Shown in pieces: positions 48,179-57,227 of a stretch of DNA of 64,000 nt; the first letter of the stretch is position 1, and every line of letters starts with the position of its first letter. Source of the DNA: CBFIDE01 sp965661265 (GTDB lineage: Bacteria; Bacteroidota; Bacteroidia; Flavobacteriales; Schleiferiaceae); contig CBFIDE010000006.1 of NCBI GenBank assembly GCA_965661265.1, forward strand, positions 1 through 64,000, given 5' to 3'. Made by a program: the position numbers and the translations under genes. The notes beneath the pieces are model-generated. The model saw only the letters and a list, made by a program, of their open reading frames with translations. It ran no database searches and was not told where the DNA came from.

Positions 48179-48634
48179 TTAAGCTTCTAAAATTTGCGAT
48201 GCCGCTACTTTAGTTTTTACCTTGAGAATAATATTCTCAATAATACCCTCTTCATTAATTACAAAGGTTTCTCTATGAATACCTTCATACTCTCTACCCA
48301 TAAACTTCTTCATCCCCCATACACCGTAAGCATTAATAACTTCCTTCTCAGTGTCCGGGATTAAAGGAAAGGGCAGACTATATTTGTCCGTAAATTTCTG
48401 ATGCTTAGCTAAGGTATCAGCGCTCACACCTATAATTTCGTAACCCTTCTCTTGTAATAACTCATAATTATCTCGTAAATCACAAGCCTGAGCAGTACAA
48501 CCTGGAGTATCATCTTTAGGATAAAAATATAGAACTACTTTCTTTCCTTTTAGAGCTGATAAACTTACCGGATTATTACTCTGGTCGATTGCGTTAATTT
48601 CAGGAGCCCTATCGCCCACTTTTAAATGTGTCAT
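48179..48634 (-). CDS. bcp: Thioredoxin-dependent peroxiredoxin (Bcp type)
   Basis: A 151-residue peroxiredoxin Q that reduces hydroperoxides using thioredoxin. The active-site segment is YPKDDTPGCTAQACDLRDNY, with peroxidatic Cys46 and resolving Cys51 in the CxxxxC form. The C-terminus is the normal thioredoxin-fold end (RETFVINEEGIIE). Its start lies 50 bases from that of the divergent nth gene. Confidence 0.93.
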   Translation of the reverse strand: MTHLKVGDRAPEINAIDQSNNPVSLSALKGKKVVLYFYPKDDTPGCTAQACDLRDNYELLQEKGYEIIGVSADTLAKHQKFTDKYSLPFPLIPDTEKEVINAYGVWGMKKFMGREYEGIHRETFVINEEGIIENIILKVKTKVAASQILEA

Positions 48635-48683
48635 TCTCTAATGAATTTGTTTAGTTTGCGTATTCATTTAATAATAATATAAG

Positions 48684-49355
48684 GTGACTAAAGCAGAAAA
48701 GGTTCAATACATCATAGAAACTTTGGAAAGAATTTATCCGGAGGTACCTATTCCCTTAGATCATAAAGATCCCTATACTCTTTTAATTGCTGTCTTACTT
48801 TCTGCCCAATGTACTGATGAAAGAGTAAATAAAATTACACCCTTACTTTTTGCTAAGGCAGATAACCCAAAGGATATGATAAAAATGAGTCAGCAAGAAA
48901 TACAAGATATAATCAGACCTTGTGGCCTCAGTCCAATGAAATCTAAGGGCATTTACTTCTTATCCCATATTTTATTAGATCAGCATAAGGGTGAGGTTCC
49001 TGCTAATTTTAAAGACTTAGAGGCCCTGCCAGCGGTTGGGCATAAAACTGCTAGTGTAGTAATGAGTCAAGCTTTTAATGTGCCTGCATTTCCTGTTGAC
49101 ACGCATATACATAGACTCTTATACCGTTGGGGAATAAGCAATGGAAAGAATGTTGAACAAACAGAAAAAGATGCAAAGAGATTATTTCCTAAAGAGATTT
49201 GGAATAAACTCCATTTACAAATCATCTTTTATGGGCGCCAATATTCCCCAGCACGCTCTTGGGATGTAGCTAAGGACGAAATCACTTTAAAGATCGGGCG
49301 AAAGCCAGTTATAGAAGAGGCATTAAAAATCCGTGCCAATAGAAAACAGCCATAA
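48684..49355 (+). CDS. nth: Endonuclease III family DNA glycosylase
   Basis: A 223-residue base-excision-repair glycosylase. The HhH motif LPAVGHKTASVV carries the catalytic Lys121 and VDTHIHR carries the catalytic Asp139 (E. coli Lys120 and Asp138). The start is a GTG at 48684. The C-terminal end lacks the four cysteines of the [4Fe-4S] loop: where E. coli has Cx6Cx2Cx5C this protein reads YSPARSWDVAKDE. Only two Cys occur in the whole protein. The catalytic core is intact, so it should be active. Its 3' end overlaps the convergent gene by 33 bases. Confidence 0.9.
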   Translation: MTKAEKVQYIIETLERIYPEVPIPLDHKDPYTLLIAVLLSAQCTDERVNKITPLLFAKADNPKDMIKMSQQEIQDIIRPCGLSPMKSKGIYFLSHILLDQHKGEVPANFKDLEALPAVGHKTASVVMSQAFNVPAFPVDTHIHRLLYRWGISNGKNVEQTEKDAKRLFPKEIWNKLHLQIIFYGRQYSPARSWDVAKDEITLKIGRKPVIEEALKIRANRKQP

Positions 49356-52300
49356 CCTATCTAAGATCTGACCATCCTCAACCCCATAAGCTAAATCCAG
49401 TCTAAAGTAATATCCAAATAATCTAGATCTAATTCCAGTACCAAAACCACCTACAAAAGGATCCTTCTGGCTATCTAAAACAATCTCAAGGTTTCCAAAA
49501 TCTTTAGTTATGGTATTGATAGCATTTTCATTTGAGTAAGGAGAAGGGCCATTCCAGGCAGTTCCAAAATCACCAAAGGCAATTATTTGAAAGTTTTGGA
49601 TAAAATCAGATTTCAGAGGCCTCTTTGAGAAATAACTAAAAAGTGGTAGCCTCAATTCAGAATTTACAACAACAAAATTATTTCCATTTCTAACATTCTG
49701 GAACAATCCTCTCATATTAGTAACCAAGGTTTGAAAAGCGTAATTCTCATTTGCAATTGGAGTTGTAGGCTCAAAGTCAGCGCTAAAACTATTATCCGTA
49801 CCACCCATAAAGTAGATTAATTTCTCCTGTCCCCAACTGGTTCCTGCTGCTAACCTATTTGCCCAAATCATATTTCTATGAACCTTGGTATAATTCCTCA
49901 TATCGATACCTGCGGTGTACATTCCAGATTCCGAGGTTCTCAAATTTCTATAATACTCTGTAAAAGCTTTAAACTTAAAGCCATGATTAAGATTCAGTCC
50001 AATATTTCTTACATTATCATAGACATAGGCTGCACGGCCAAAAATATAATCAGAATAGTTGTCAGGAAATTCTAGACTAAACGGATCTCTGGATAAGCCA
50101 ATAGTTTTAGTAATTCGATAACCAAAATCTCCCTTAAAAGATGCAACCGGACTTAATGGCCATGAGTATTTTGTAGTTAACTCATGAGTAATTTGGCGTG
50201 CTACTTGACCATTTTCAAAAAAGGTCACTTGGCTCCTTCTGTTCAACATATAGGTTTTGTCTAATCGCTCTTTATTATCTATTAATGCGATAATAAATTC
50301 TGCGTTAGGAGCAATGGAGGTACCTGCTAGAGGCTGAAAATTAGTTCTTAGACCTGCAACAATCCTGTAGTCGTGCATTAAATCCATAACGCCCACTTTC
50401 AATTGCATATTGAAGCCTGTGTTCAGATAATCAGAACTGACAAATCCAGAAAACGGTTGGTATTGTGGATTGTCAAAGGTATTGTCAAACCTGATGGTAA
50501 AATCATCCTGATAAAAGGAAAGGAAATAGTTTCTGGATGGAGGAATTTCTAGTATTTCTCTCTTTTGAATTGGATTCTCATCTTTGGCAGGCCCTTCTTG
50601 AACAATAAAGTCAGGCAGTTCAAATGCTGATGTATCCTTTGAAGCAGAACGTTCATTAAAATTAAAATCATGAATATTCACCTCAAACTCTGAGGCCTTA
50701 ACTCCAGGATAAAATAGTGGCATTTGAGAGTCTGAAGCCGAAGGGTCAATGACCACATTTCTATCTTTTGACACATTGATATCCTCCCTTAATAGTAGAT
50801 TTTTAAAACTAAGTCGCTCTGGGTCCTCATAGGGAGTGCTAACGATTTTAAATCGTTTATCTTTTTTTACAATATTATAAACCACCTCATTTTCTTGATC
50901 TATGGCAACCCCTAAAACAGACCTCGTAAAATCCGTTTGTTGAATTTCTTTAAAATCATAGGAATAATGAGTGATGGTATCTACATAAGCGATGCTGCTA
51001 TCAATTTTAATTAAGTGTCTATTCTGTGTTCCGGACCTATTAGACAGAAAACTCAAATATCCATCTGCATACTCCCTTGGTTGAACTTCATCAATACCAG
51101 CAGAATTGGTTAGTTGCCACAGTTTATTAGAGTCATTAGACATTTCCACCGCCCTGGCTGAGTACAAATCAAAATGTCTGTTTTTTATTTGATAAATATT
51201 TTTGTCATCAATGGCATAAGGCTCTTCTCTATTGGAGGCAAAAGCAACTCTTTTGTCATCCATTATAAAAGTTGGGTTCAGGTCTGTATAGTCATCATTA
51301 GTTATCTGCTTAATTTTGGTATTCAAAATATTATAGATGAAAATATCAGATCTACCATTTTTAACTGCGGACAAAACAAATTCTTTTCCATCCATACTGT
51401 AATCGAAAGAAAGGATTTTATCAAATTTGAAAAACTTCTTTTTCTCTATTTTTTTTTCTTTTACTTGATAAAAGTTCAACCACAAATAACCCTTTTCTTC
51501 TGTAAAAAATGCAAGTATTTCGCTATTTGGATGCCATGCAAGAAGGGGGAAACTAAAGTCTCGGTTTTGAGCGATTTTATATCCTCCTTTATAAATCCTC
51601 TTTCGTCTGTCTTTCTCAAGATTATGAAGGTAAATTCTATATTCACCAAAACGTAGTTCTACATAGGCAAGGTACTTGGAGTCATCGCTTTTATCTAATC
51701 TCGTTATTTCCCTATTCTTTCTGGCTTTTCTCAGAACCTCTTCATCTAGCTCATCATTAGGCATAGTGAAGTTTCTATACTTTTCGTCGTAGAAATTCTC
51801 ATAATCTGCAAATATCTGTTCAATATCTTTTCCAAGTACGTAAAGGAAACCGCTCTCAATATTCCTATTGATCATACTGATGTATACGATATCCTTAATT
51901 ACTCTTCTTCCATAGACTTCACTAATAAAATACCAAAATGAATATCCAGCGTATCGAGCTTGTGGCCCAACCAGCGAATTAAAATGCTCAAATTCTTTAC
52001 TTAAATATCCATCCCTAATAATCACATCCGCATTAGCGTCAAAATCATGAGCTATAAAACTAACTAGGCCTTCAGTAAACCATTCAGGCAGATTTAATAA
52101 GTAGGAGTTTCTAATACTTTCTGCAAAACTACCTGTGAACAGATTACTAAGTAATGCATCTGTTAAGGCAGCCTGAATTTGGTTTTCTAAAGAAACATAG
52201 TCTCCATCAAAATAAACAAAAAGCCTTCCGCCAGACACTCTTGTTACTCCTCCAGCATTATAAGCTTCATCAGTACTTTGATTGACATTACTTTCTTTAA

Positions 52301-52613
52301 GCTCAGACAGATTGGTGAAAAGCAATATTTGGATTCGATCTTCAATTGGTGCATCAAGAATACTCTCTAATCTTGATAATTGTTGATTTGTGATTCTGGC
52401 TACTTGCTGAGCTACTTTCTTATTACTCGCATAATAGTATACATCAAACCTTTCAAAGCGGTAAAAAGACCAATTCATTTCTGTGAACTGTACTCTGTTT
52501 TTACCATAGTCTTGTCTGTAGCCATAGAAAAATTGTGCATTCACATCGGTCATAAATAGACAGATTAGTGCTACAATAAATATTTTTAAATATTTTAAAC
52601 GACTAACTCTCAA
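49323..52613 (-). CDS. Large TolB-like propeller/outer-membrane barrel protein
   Basis: A 1096-residue exported protein. The signal peptide is MRVSRLKYLKIFIVALICLFMTDVNA. Residues 40-280 resemble a peptidase MA-like domain (LPEWFTEGLVSFIAHDF), but the HExxH zinc motif is replaced by TDALLSN, so it is probably inactive. Residues 300-600 carry TolB-like propeller repeats (DDSKYLAYVELRFGEYRIYL, LAWHPNSEILAFF, SYDFKEIQQ). The last 450 residues look like a transmembrane barrel (FGDFGTAWNG, FVGGFGTGIRSRLFGYYFRLDLAYGV, ending IGTDF), of the surface-antigen type. A regulator or assembly role at the outer membrane is plausible. Function unknown. Confidence 0.78.
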   Translation of the reverse strand: MRVSRLKYLKIFIVALICLFMTDVNAQFFYGYRQDYGKNRVQFTEMNWSFYRFERFDVYYYASNKKVAQQVARITNQQLSRLESILDAPIEDRIQILLFTNLSELKESNVNQSTDEAYNAGGVTRVSGGRLFVYFDGDYVSLENQIQAALTDALLSNLFTGSFAESIRNSYLLNLPEWFTEGLVSFIAHDFDANADVIIRDGYLSKEFEHFNSLVGPQARYAGYSFWYFISEVYGRRVIKDIVYISMINRNIESGFLYVLGKDIEQIFADYENFYDEKYRNFTMPNDELDEEVLRKARKNREITRLDKSDDSKYLAYVELRFGEYRIYLHNLEKDRRKRIYKGGYKIAQNRDFSFPLLAWHPNSEILAFFTEEKGYLWLNFYQVKEKKIEKKKFFKFDKILSFDYSMDGKEFVLSAVKNGRSDIFIYNILNTKIKQITNDDYTDLNPTFIMDDKRVAFASNREEPYAIDDKNIYQIKNRHFDLYSARAVEMSNDSNKLWQLTNSAGIDEVQPREYADGYLSFLSNRSGTQNRHLIKIDSSIAYVDTITHYSYDFKEIQQTDFTRSVLGVAIDQENEVVYNIVKKDKRFKIVSTPYEDPERLSFKNLLLREDINVSKDRNVVIDPSASDSQMPLFYPGVKASEFEVNIHDFNFNERSASKDTSAFELPDFIVQEGPAKDENPIQKREILEIPPSRNYFLSFYQDDFTIRFDNTFDNPQYQPFSGFVSSDYLNTGFNMQLKVGVMDLMHDYRIVAGLRTNFQPLAGTSIAPNAEFIIALIDNKERLDKTYMLNRRSQVTFFENGQVARQITHELTTKYSWPLSPVASFKGDFGYRITKTIGLSRDPFSLEFPDNYSDYIFGRAAYVYDNVRNIGLNLNHGFKFKAFTEYYRNLRTSESGMYTAGIDMRNYTKVHRNMIWANRLAAGTSWGQEKLIYFMGGTDNSFSADFEPTTPIANENYAFQTLVTNMRGLFQNVRNGNNFVVVNSELRLPLFSYFSKRPLKSDFIQNFQIIAFGDFGTAWNGPSPYSNENAINTITKDFGNLEIVLDSQKDPFVGGFGTGIRSRLFGYYFRLDLAYGVEDGQILDRLWLFSIGTDF

Positions 52614-52721
52614 CAGCTTAAAGAGATTCTTTCAGCTACTAATTTACATATAGTGTAAATAGAAACTCTATTAATAGACAAATAAGTGCGATATTTGTTG
52701 GAAGACGAATTTAAAATAATA

Positions 52722-54602
52722 ATGCGTACACTTTCCATAAGCCTGCTTTTCTCTTTGATACTTTCCTATGGGTTAAAGGCACAAACTACTTATAAATCTG
52801 TTCGATTAAGTACTCCTCCTAAAGGAGCGTTTATTCCAAATGAAATTCAAAAAGACTACGGACCAATACTTCATAAGAACGAAGCACCTAAACCTGGTAG
52901 TACTCTTTCTAAAAAAGAATTACGAGAATTAAAAACCCAGGTCCAATCATTAAAATCAAAAAGAGCTGTTAGAACAAGTACATTGGGGCAAGCAGAAGCT
53001 CCTCTTTACTTGGATAGCTTAAGTGGAAATGCATTTTCAGGAAGTGTGCCTAATGACAATGGCTTTGCTATAAACAACGATGGTCAATTAATTTCAGTGA
53101 TCAATTCAAATATCTATGCTTATGATATTGAAGGTGACAGCCTAATTTTTGCTATATCACTTGGGAATTTCTCACTTCCAATTAGAGAAGCCAGACAAAG
53201 CAAATATGATCCAAGAGTGCTTTTTGATCCAGAAGCTAATAGATTTATAATAGTTTACTTAAACGGCACAGTACATAGAGTAAGTAAAATTATTGTTGCT
53301 TTCTCTAAATCCTCTAATCCTGCTGAAGGCTTTAATCTTTATGCTTTAGAAGGAAATCCTTTAGATAACAACACTTGGAGTGATTACCCACACATTATGG
53401 TGAGTAATGAGGATCTCTTTATCACAATGAATACATTTCTTGATGGCTCGTCTAATAATAGTGGATACGTAGAATCGACTATTAGACAAGTATCAAAGAA
53501 TGCAGGCTACGATAGCCTTGCATTAATTGAGCAATACTATTACGATATAAAAGTTGCAGGTAAAAACCTATTTAATAGCACAGGAGTTAAAGGAGGATCG
53601 GCGCCTTATAGCCCCCCCATTTATTTTGCATCTAATAGAGCTTTATCTTTGACTAATGACAGCTTATTCCTAATAAGCATCTCAGATTCTTTAAGCCCAA
53701 CAACTACTCCAAGCTTAGAAATAAAAACTGTAATTACGGATAATCCTTATGGACTTCCTTCCGACGCCCGTCAAAAAAATGGCCATCGATTTGATTGTAA
53801 TGATGCTAGAGTGCAAGGTGCTTTTTACGAAAATAATAGGTTTCAAATTGTAGGTAACACAGTGGGAAGCCTAGGCAATAGTTCAACCTATCATATTTTC
53901 TATAATATTAAAAAGGATGGAGACACTGCAATGTTAAACCTTATTGAATTGGATACTCTTGATTTAGGTTTTGCTAATATTTCATATACAGGAAAATCAA
54001 GCGGAGAGAATGAAGCAATTATCACTTTCAATACAAGCGGTCCAAAAAACAACGCTGGATTTGGAACGGTTTTCTTTGATAACGACTCCTCCTATTCTGA
54101 AATCACTGTATTAAAAGAAGGTAATAGTCTAGTCAATGTAATTACCGGAGGTGGAGATCCGCTTTATGAGCGCTGGGGAGATTATTCTGGATCCCAAAAA
54201 GTTTATGACGAAGATGGAGTTATATGGGCTTCTGGTTATTCGTCTATTAGCTCTAGCCAACCGGAAACTTGGATCGTTCAATTAGCCAGCCCAAATGCTA
54301 ATGATGATCCTTTACCTGAAGAAAAAGATGTTCTGCCATTTCCATTAGAAGTTGGCCCAAACCCATCTAATGGATTTGTAAATGTGCATTTTTACTTAAA
54401 TAAGCCAGAGAGTATTTCTTTCTACTTGATGAATATGCAAGGTCAATTGGCTAAGGAAATAAAGCTTTTAGAAGAAGATGCTGCAGAGGGAGAAAATGAA
54501 TTCAGTTTTAATACACAAAGCATGCGCACCGGAACCTATTTCTTATTAGTAAGAGATTCCGGCGGCAATGTATTACACGAAGAAAAGCTTATAATCCTTT
54601 AG
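52722..54602 (+). CDS. T9SS type A sorting domain-containing protein
   Basis: A 626-residue secreted protein starting at Met 52722 (MRTLSISLLFSLILSYGLKAQ); the ORF upstream to 52686 would add 12 residues. The body includes a beta-rich region with acidic residues, as in DNGFAINNDGQLISVINSNIYAY and SDYPHIMVSNEDLFITMNTF, possibly a propeller. The last 80 residues hold a T9SS type A domain: EVGPNPSNGFVNVHFYL, YLMNMQGQLAKEIKL and MRTGTYFLLVRDSGG. So it is exported by the T9SS and attached or released. No enzymatic motif was seen. The 3' end overlaps kmo by 14 bases (convergent). Confidence 0.85.
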   Translation: MRTLSISLLFSLILSYGLKAQTTYKSVRLSTPPKGAFIPNEIQKDYGPILHKNEAPKPGSTLSKKELRELKTQVQSLKSKRAVRTSTLGQAEAPLYLDSLSGNAFSGSVPNDNGFAINNDGQLISVINSNIYAYDIEGDSLIFAISLGNFSLPIREARQSKYDPRVLFDPEANRFIIVYLNGTVHRVSKIIVAFSKSSNPAEGFNLYALEGNPLDNNTWSDYPHIMVSNEDLFITMNTFLDGSSNNSGYVESTIRQVSKNAGYDSLALIEQYYYDIKVAGKNLFNSTGVKGGSAPYSPPIYFASNRALSLTNDSLFLISISDSLSPTTTPSLEIKTVITDNPYGLPSDARQKNGHRFDCNDARVQGAFYENNRFQIVGNTVGSLGNSSTYHIFYNIKKDGDTAMLNLIELDTLDLGFANISYTGKSSGENEAIITFNTSGPKNNAGFGTVFFDNDSSYSEITVLKEGNSLVNVITGGGDPLYERWGDYSGSQKVYDEDGVIWASGYSSISSSQPETWIVQLASPNANDDPLPEEKDVLPFPLEVGPNPSNGFVNVHFYLNKPESISFYLMNMQGQLAKEIKLLEEDAAEGENEFSFNTQSMRTGTYFLLVRDSGGNVLHEEKLIIL

Positions 54603-55935
54603 AAAGCTCAAGCATTCTATCTTCAACTTCTTGGCTATCCCATTTGGTTTCAATGTCGTTCATGGACATGATCTCATGCATGATGGCATCGTGCTTCTTA
54701 CCTAACGCTAGGGCTTTATGATATGGAATATGGCTAAAGGTTACCATACTGTATAGAGGCAACCACTTTTGCGGATACTTGGTGCTAAACCTATTTTCAA
54801 TTTTCTTTCTTAATAAGAAAACAGGATCAGCCGTAAGGTCTCTCATTTCAACAAAATTCCGCATTGCCAAATCAGCAATGGCATCGGCATTTGGTTTTCT
54901 TTCCTTTTGAAATGCATCTAAGATTTCATCCCAATTTTCTAAATCTTGATCCATTAATTGACCAAGAATATCACAGTCTTCAAATCCACTGTTCATTCCT
55001 TGTCCGTAAAAAGGGACTATTGCATGACTCGCATCACCCAAGATGGTAGTGTTTCCAATTTTCCATGGATAAGACCTGATAATCACCAAGGATGAATCAG
55101 GATTTTCATTCCACTCCTCATCAAAATTAGGCATCATTGCCAATGCATCAGGGAATTCTTCCTTAAAGAATTCTCTAGCTTCTTGAGCACTTTTTAAACT
55201 TTCAAAAGAAGGGACCCCTTCATTTGGAAAGAATAAAGTACAAGTGAATGTTCCGTCAGGATTTGGAAGTGCAATAAGCATATAGTGACCTCTTGGCCAT
55301 ATATGCAACGCTTCTCTTTCCATCCTATGACTTCCATCCTCATTGGCAGGAATACTTAGTTCCTTATAACCATGATCGATATATTCTTGAGAATAATTGA
55401 ACTTATCTCTCTTAAGCATTTGACCTCTAATAGCACTAAACGCGCCATCAGCTCCAAATAATAAGTCAGCTTTTACGGTAGTCTTTTCTTTAGTCTCATA
55501 ATTTTCAAAATGAGCAGTTCCTTCCTCAAGGTCCGCACCCAAACATTTTTGATTAAAGTTTATCTTTACCTTATTGGTAGCCTCAGCCAACTCCATTAAT
55601 CTTTTATTCAAGCCTCCTCGAGACACAGAATATATGGCTTCATTATTAAGACCATAATTTTGAAAGGATAGATTTCCATTTTTATCATGCATCACCCTGC
55701 GATACATTGGAATAGACATTTCCTTAATCTTTGGCCCAAGACCTGCTCTTTCTAAAGCTCTCCAGCCCCTGTCAGAAAGAGCCAAATTAATGGAACGCCC
55801 ACCAGGGATATTTGCTTTTCTAGTATCTGGCCTTCTTTCGTAAATTTCTACATCATGCCCTTTCTTAGCCAAATAAATAGATAAGAGTGATCCAACTAGG
55901 CCTGCGCCTGCAATTGTTATTTTTTTAGTTTCCAT
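54589..55935 (-). CDS. kmo: Kynurenine 3-monooxygenase
   Basis: This 448-residue FAD/NADPH hydroxylase makes 3-hydroxykynurenine from kynurenine. The FAD site is GAGLVGSLLSIYLAKKGHDVEIYER (residues 10-34), followed by GRSINLALSDRGWRAL, LLFGADGAFSAIRG (about 158), and GDASHAIVPFYGQGMNSGFEDC near 300-322. Its start overlaps the kynU stop by one base. Together they form the middle of the kynurenine pathway. The product 3-hydroxykynurenine feeds KynU. Length matches the family. Confidence 0.94.
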   Translation of the reverse strand: METKKITIAGAGLVGSLLSIYLAKKGHDVEIYERRPDTRKANIPGGRSINLALSDRGWRALERAGLGPKIKEMSIPMYRRVMHDKNGNLSFQNYGLNNEAIYSVSRGGLNKRLMELAEATNKVKINFNQKCLGADLEEGTAHFENYETKEKTTVKADLLFGADGAFSAIRGQMLKRDKFNYSQEYIDHGYKELSIPANEDGSHRMEREALHIWPRGHYMLIALPNPDGTFTCTLFFPNEGVPSFESLKSAQEAREFFKEEFPDALAMMPNFDEEWNENPDSSLVIIRSYPWKIGNTTILGDASHAIVPFYGQGMNSGFEDCDILGQLMDQDLENWDEILDAFQKERKPNADAIADLAMRNFVEMRDLTADPVFLLRKKIENRFSTKYPQKWLPLYSMVTFSHIPYHKALALGKKHDAIMHEIMSMNDIETKWDSQEVEDRMLELSKGL

Positions 55936-57212
55936 TAATTCTCTTTTAATGCCTTTTCAAATACTTTTCCAAATTGGTAAACATCTTCAAAGCTATTGTA
56001 CATTGGCACCGGTGCCAGTCTTATCACACTTGGTTCTCTCCAGTCAGCTATTACACCTTCTTTAGTAATTGCATCAAATACAGACTTTCCTTTTGAGCTG
56101 ACGATTACAGAAAGTTGAGCTCCCCTTTTTTCAGGATTCTTTGGTGTAATCAACTTCAATTCAACTCCAGTATTTTCACCAACAGCTTTTATTACCTCCT
56201 CTAAATAGGCGGTTAATCTAACTGACTTTTCTCTTAAGGCTTTCATTCCAACTTCTTGAAATAGTTCTAAGCTGGCCAACAATGGTGTCATTGAAAAAAC
56301 GGGAGCATTACTTAATTGCCACGCTTCTGCAGTTGGGATTGGATCAAACTCATCGCCCATTAAAAATCTTTCCTTTTTATCATGTCCCCACCATCCTTCA
56401 AATCTAGGGATGTCCTTTTGTCCATGATGTTTTTCATGAATAAAAGCTCCAGATATACCTCCAGGGCCAGAGTTTAAATATTTGTATCCACACCATGCCG
56501 CAAAATCCACATCCCAGTCGTGCAATTGCAAAGGAATATTTCCTGCGCCATGAGCTAAATCCCAGCCTACAATTATTCCCTTATGCTTTGCAGCCTTGGA
56601 TATTCCAGATATATCAAACAATTGGCCCGTATAATAGTTCATCCCTCCAATCATTAGAAGAGCTATTTCATCACCTTGACTTTCAATAATTCTATAAATA
56701 TCTTCCTCATCAATCAATTCAGTTTCAGCATTAGGCTCTAATTCTATTAAATGATCCTCTGCTTTTAATCCATGAAATCTTAATTGTGATTTTAATGCAT
56801 ACTGATCTGAAGGGAATGCTTTTCCCTCACACAAGATTTTTGTTCTTTTCCCTTCCGGGCGATAAAAACTGACCATCATTAAATGAAGGTTAGTTGTAAG
56901 TCCGTTCATGGCAACAACTTCCGACTCCTTAGCTCCTACTATATCGGCTAAAGCCGAAGTAAAAAGCTCATGATAAGAAAGCCAAGGTCTTCTCGCATCT
57001 AAATGTCCTTCTACACCAAATTTGCCCCAATCTTCAAGTTCTTCTAGTAAATACATCTTAGCCTTTTTTGCCTGCAGACCTAATGAATTACCAGTAAAGT
57101 AAAGAGCGTTTTTGCCATTATGCTGCGGAAAAACAAATTGCTCCCGATAAGCTTTCAACGGATCCTTTGAATCTTCTTCATGAGCATATTGCAATGAATA
57201 TAAATGAGACAT
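55935..57212 (-). CDS. kynU: Kynureninase
   Basis: This 425-residue PLP enzyme cleaves (3-hydroxy)kynurenine to (3-hydroxy)anthranilate and alanine. PLP-lysine motif: WCGYKYLNSGPGG (Lys244). Other motifs are YFTGNSLGLQAKK (about 38-50), MNGLTTNLHLMMVSFY, IVGWDLAHGAGN and SVRLTAYLEE. The gene is first of a minus-strand kynU-kmo pair (one-base overlap), with a UbiA-like gene 15 bases upstream that may be in the same operon. Confidence 0.94.
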   Translation of the reverse strand: MSHLYSLQYAHEEDSKDPLKAYREQFVFPQHNGKNALYFTGNSLGLQAKKAKMYLLEELEDWGKFGVEGHLDARRPWLSYHELFTSALADIVGAKESEVVAMNGLTTNLHLMMVSFYRPEGKRTKILCEGKAFPSDQYALKSQLRFHGLKAEDHLIELEPNAETELIDEEDIYRIIESQGDEIALLMIGGMNYYTGQLFDISGISKAAKHKGIIVGWDLAHGAGNIPLQLHDWDVDFAAWCGYKYLNSGPGGISGAFIHEKHHGQKDIPRFEGWWGHDKKERFLMGDEFDPIPTAEAWQLSNAPVFSMTPLLASLELFQEVGMKALREKSVRLTAYLEEVIKAVGENTGVELKLITPKNPEKRGAQLSVIVSSKGKSVFDAITKEGVIADWREPSVIRLAPVPMYNSFEDVYQFGKVFEKALKEN

Positions 57213-57227
57213 ACTAGATTTTTATAA

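Noticed and set aside
51174..51656. 160-residue ORF antisense to the TolB-like gene
   Set aside because: Low-complexity Phe/Ile/Leu-rich translation, no start context and a well supported sense gene.
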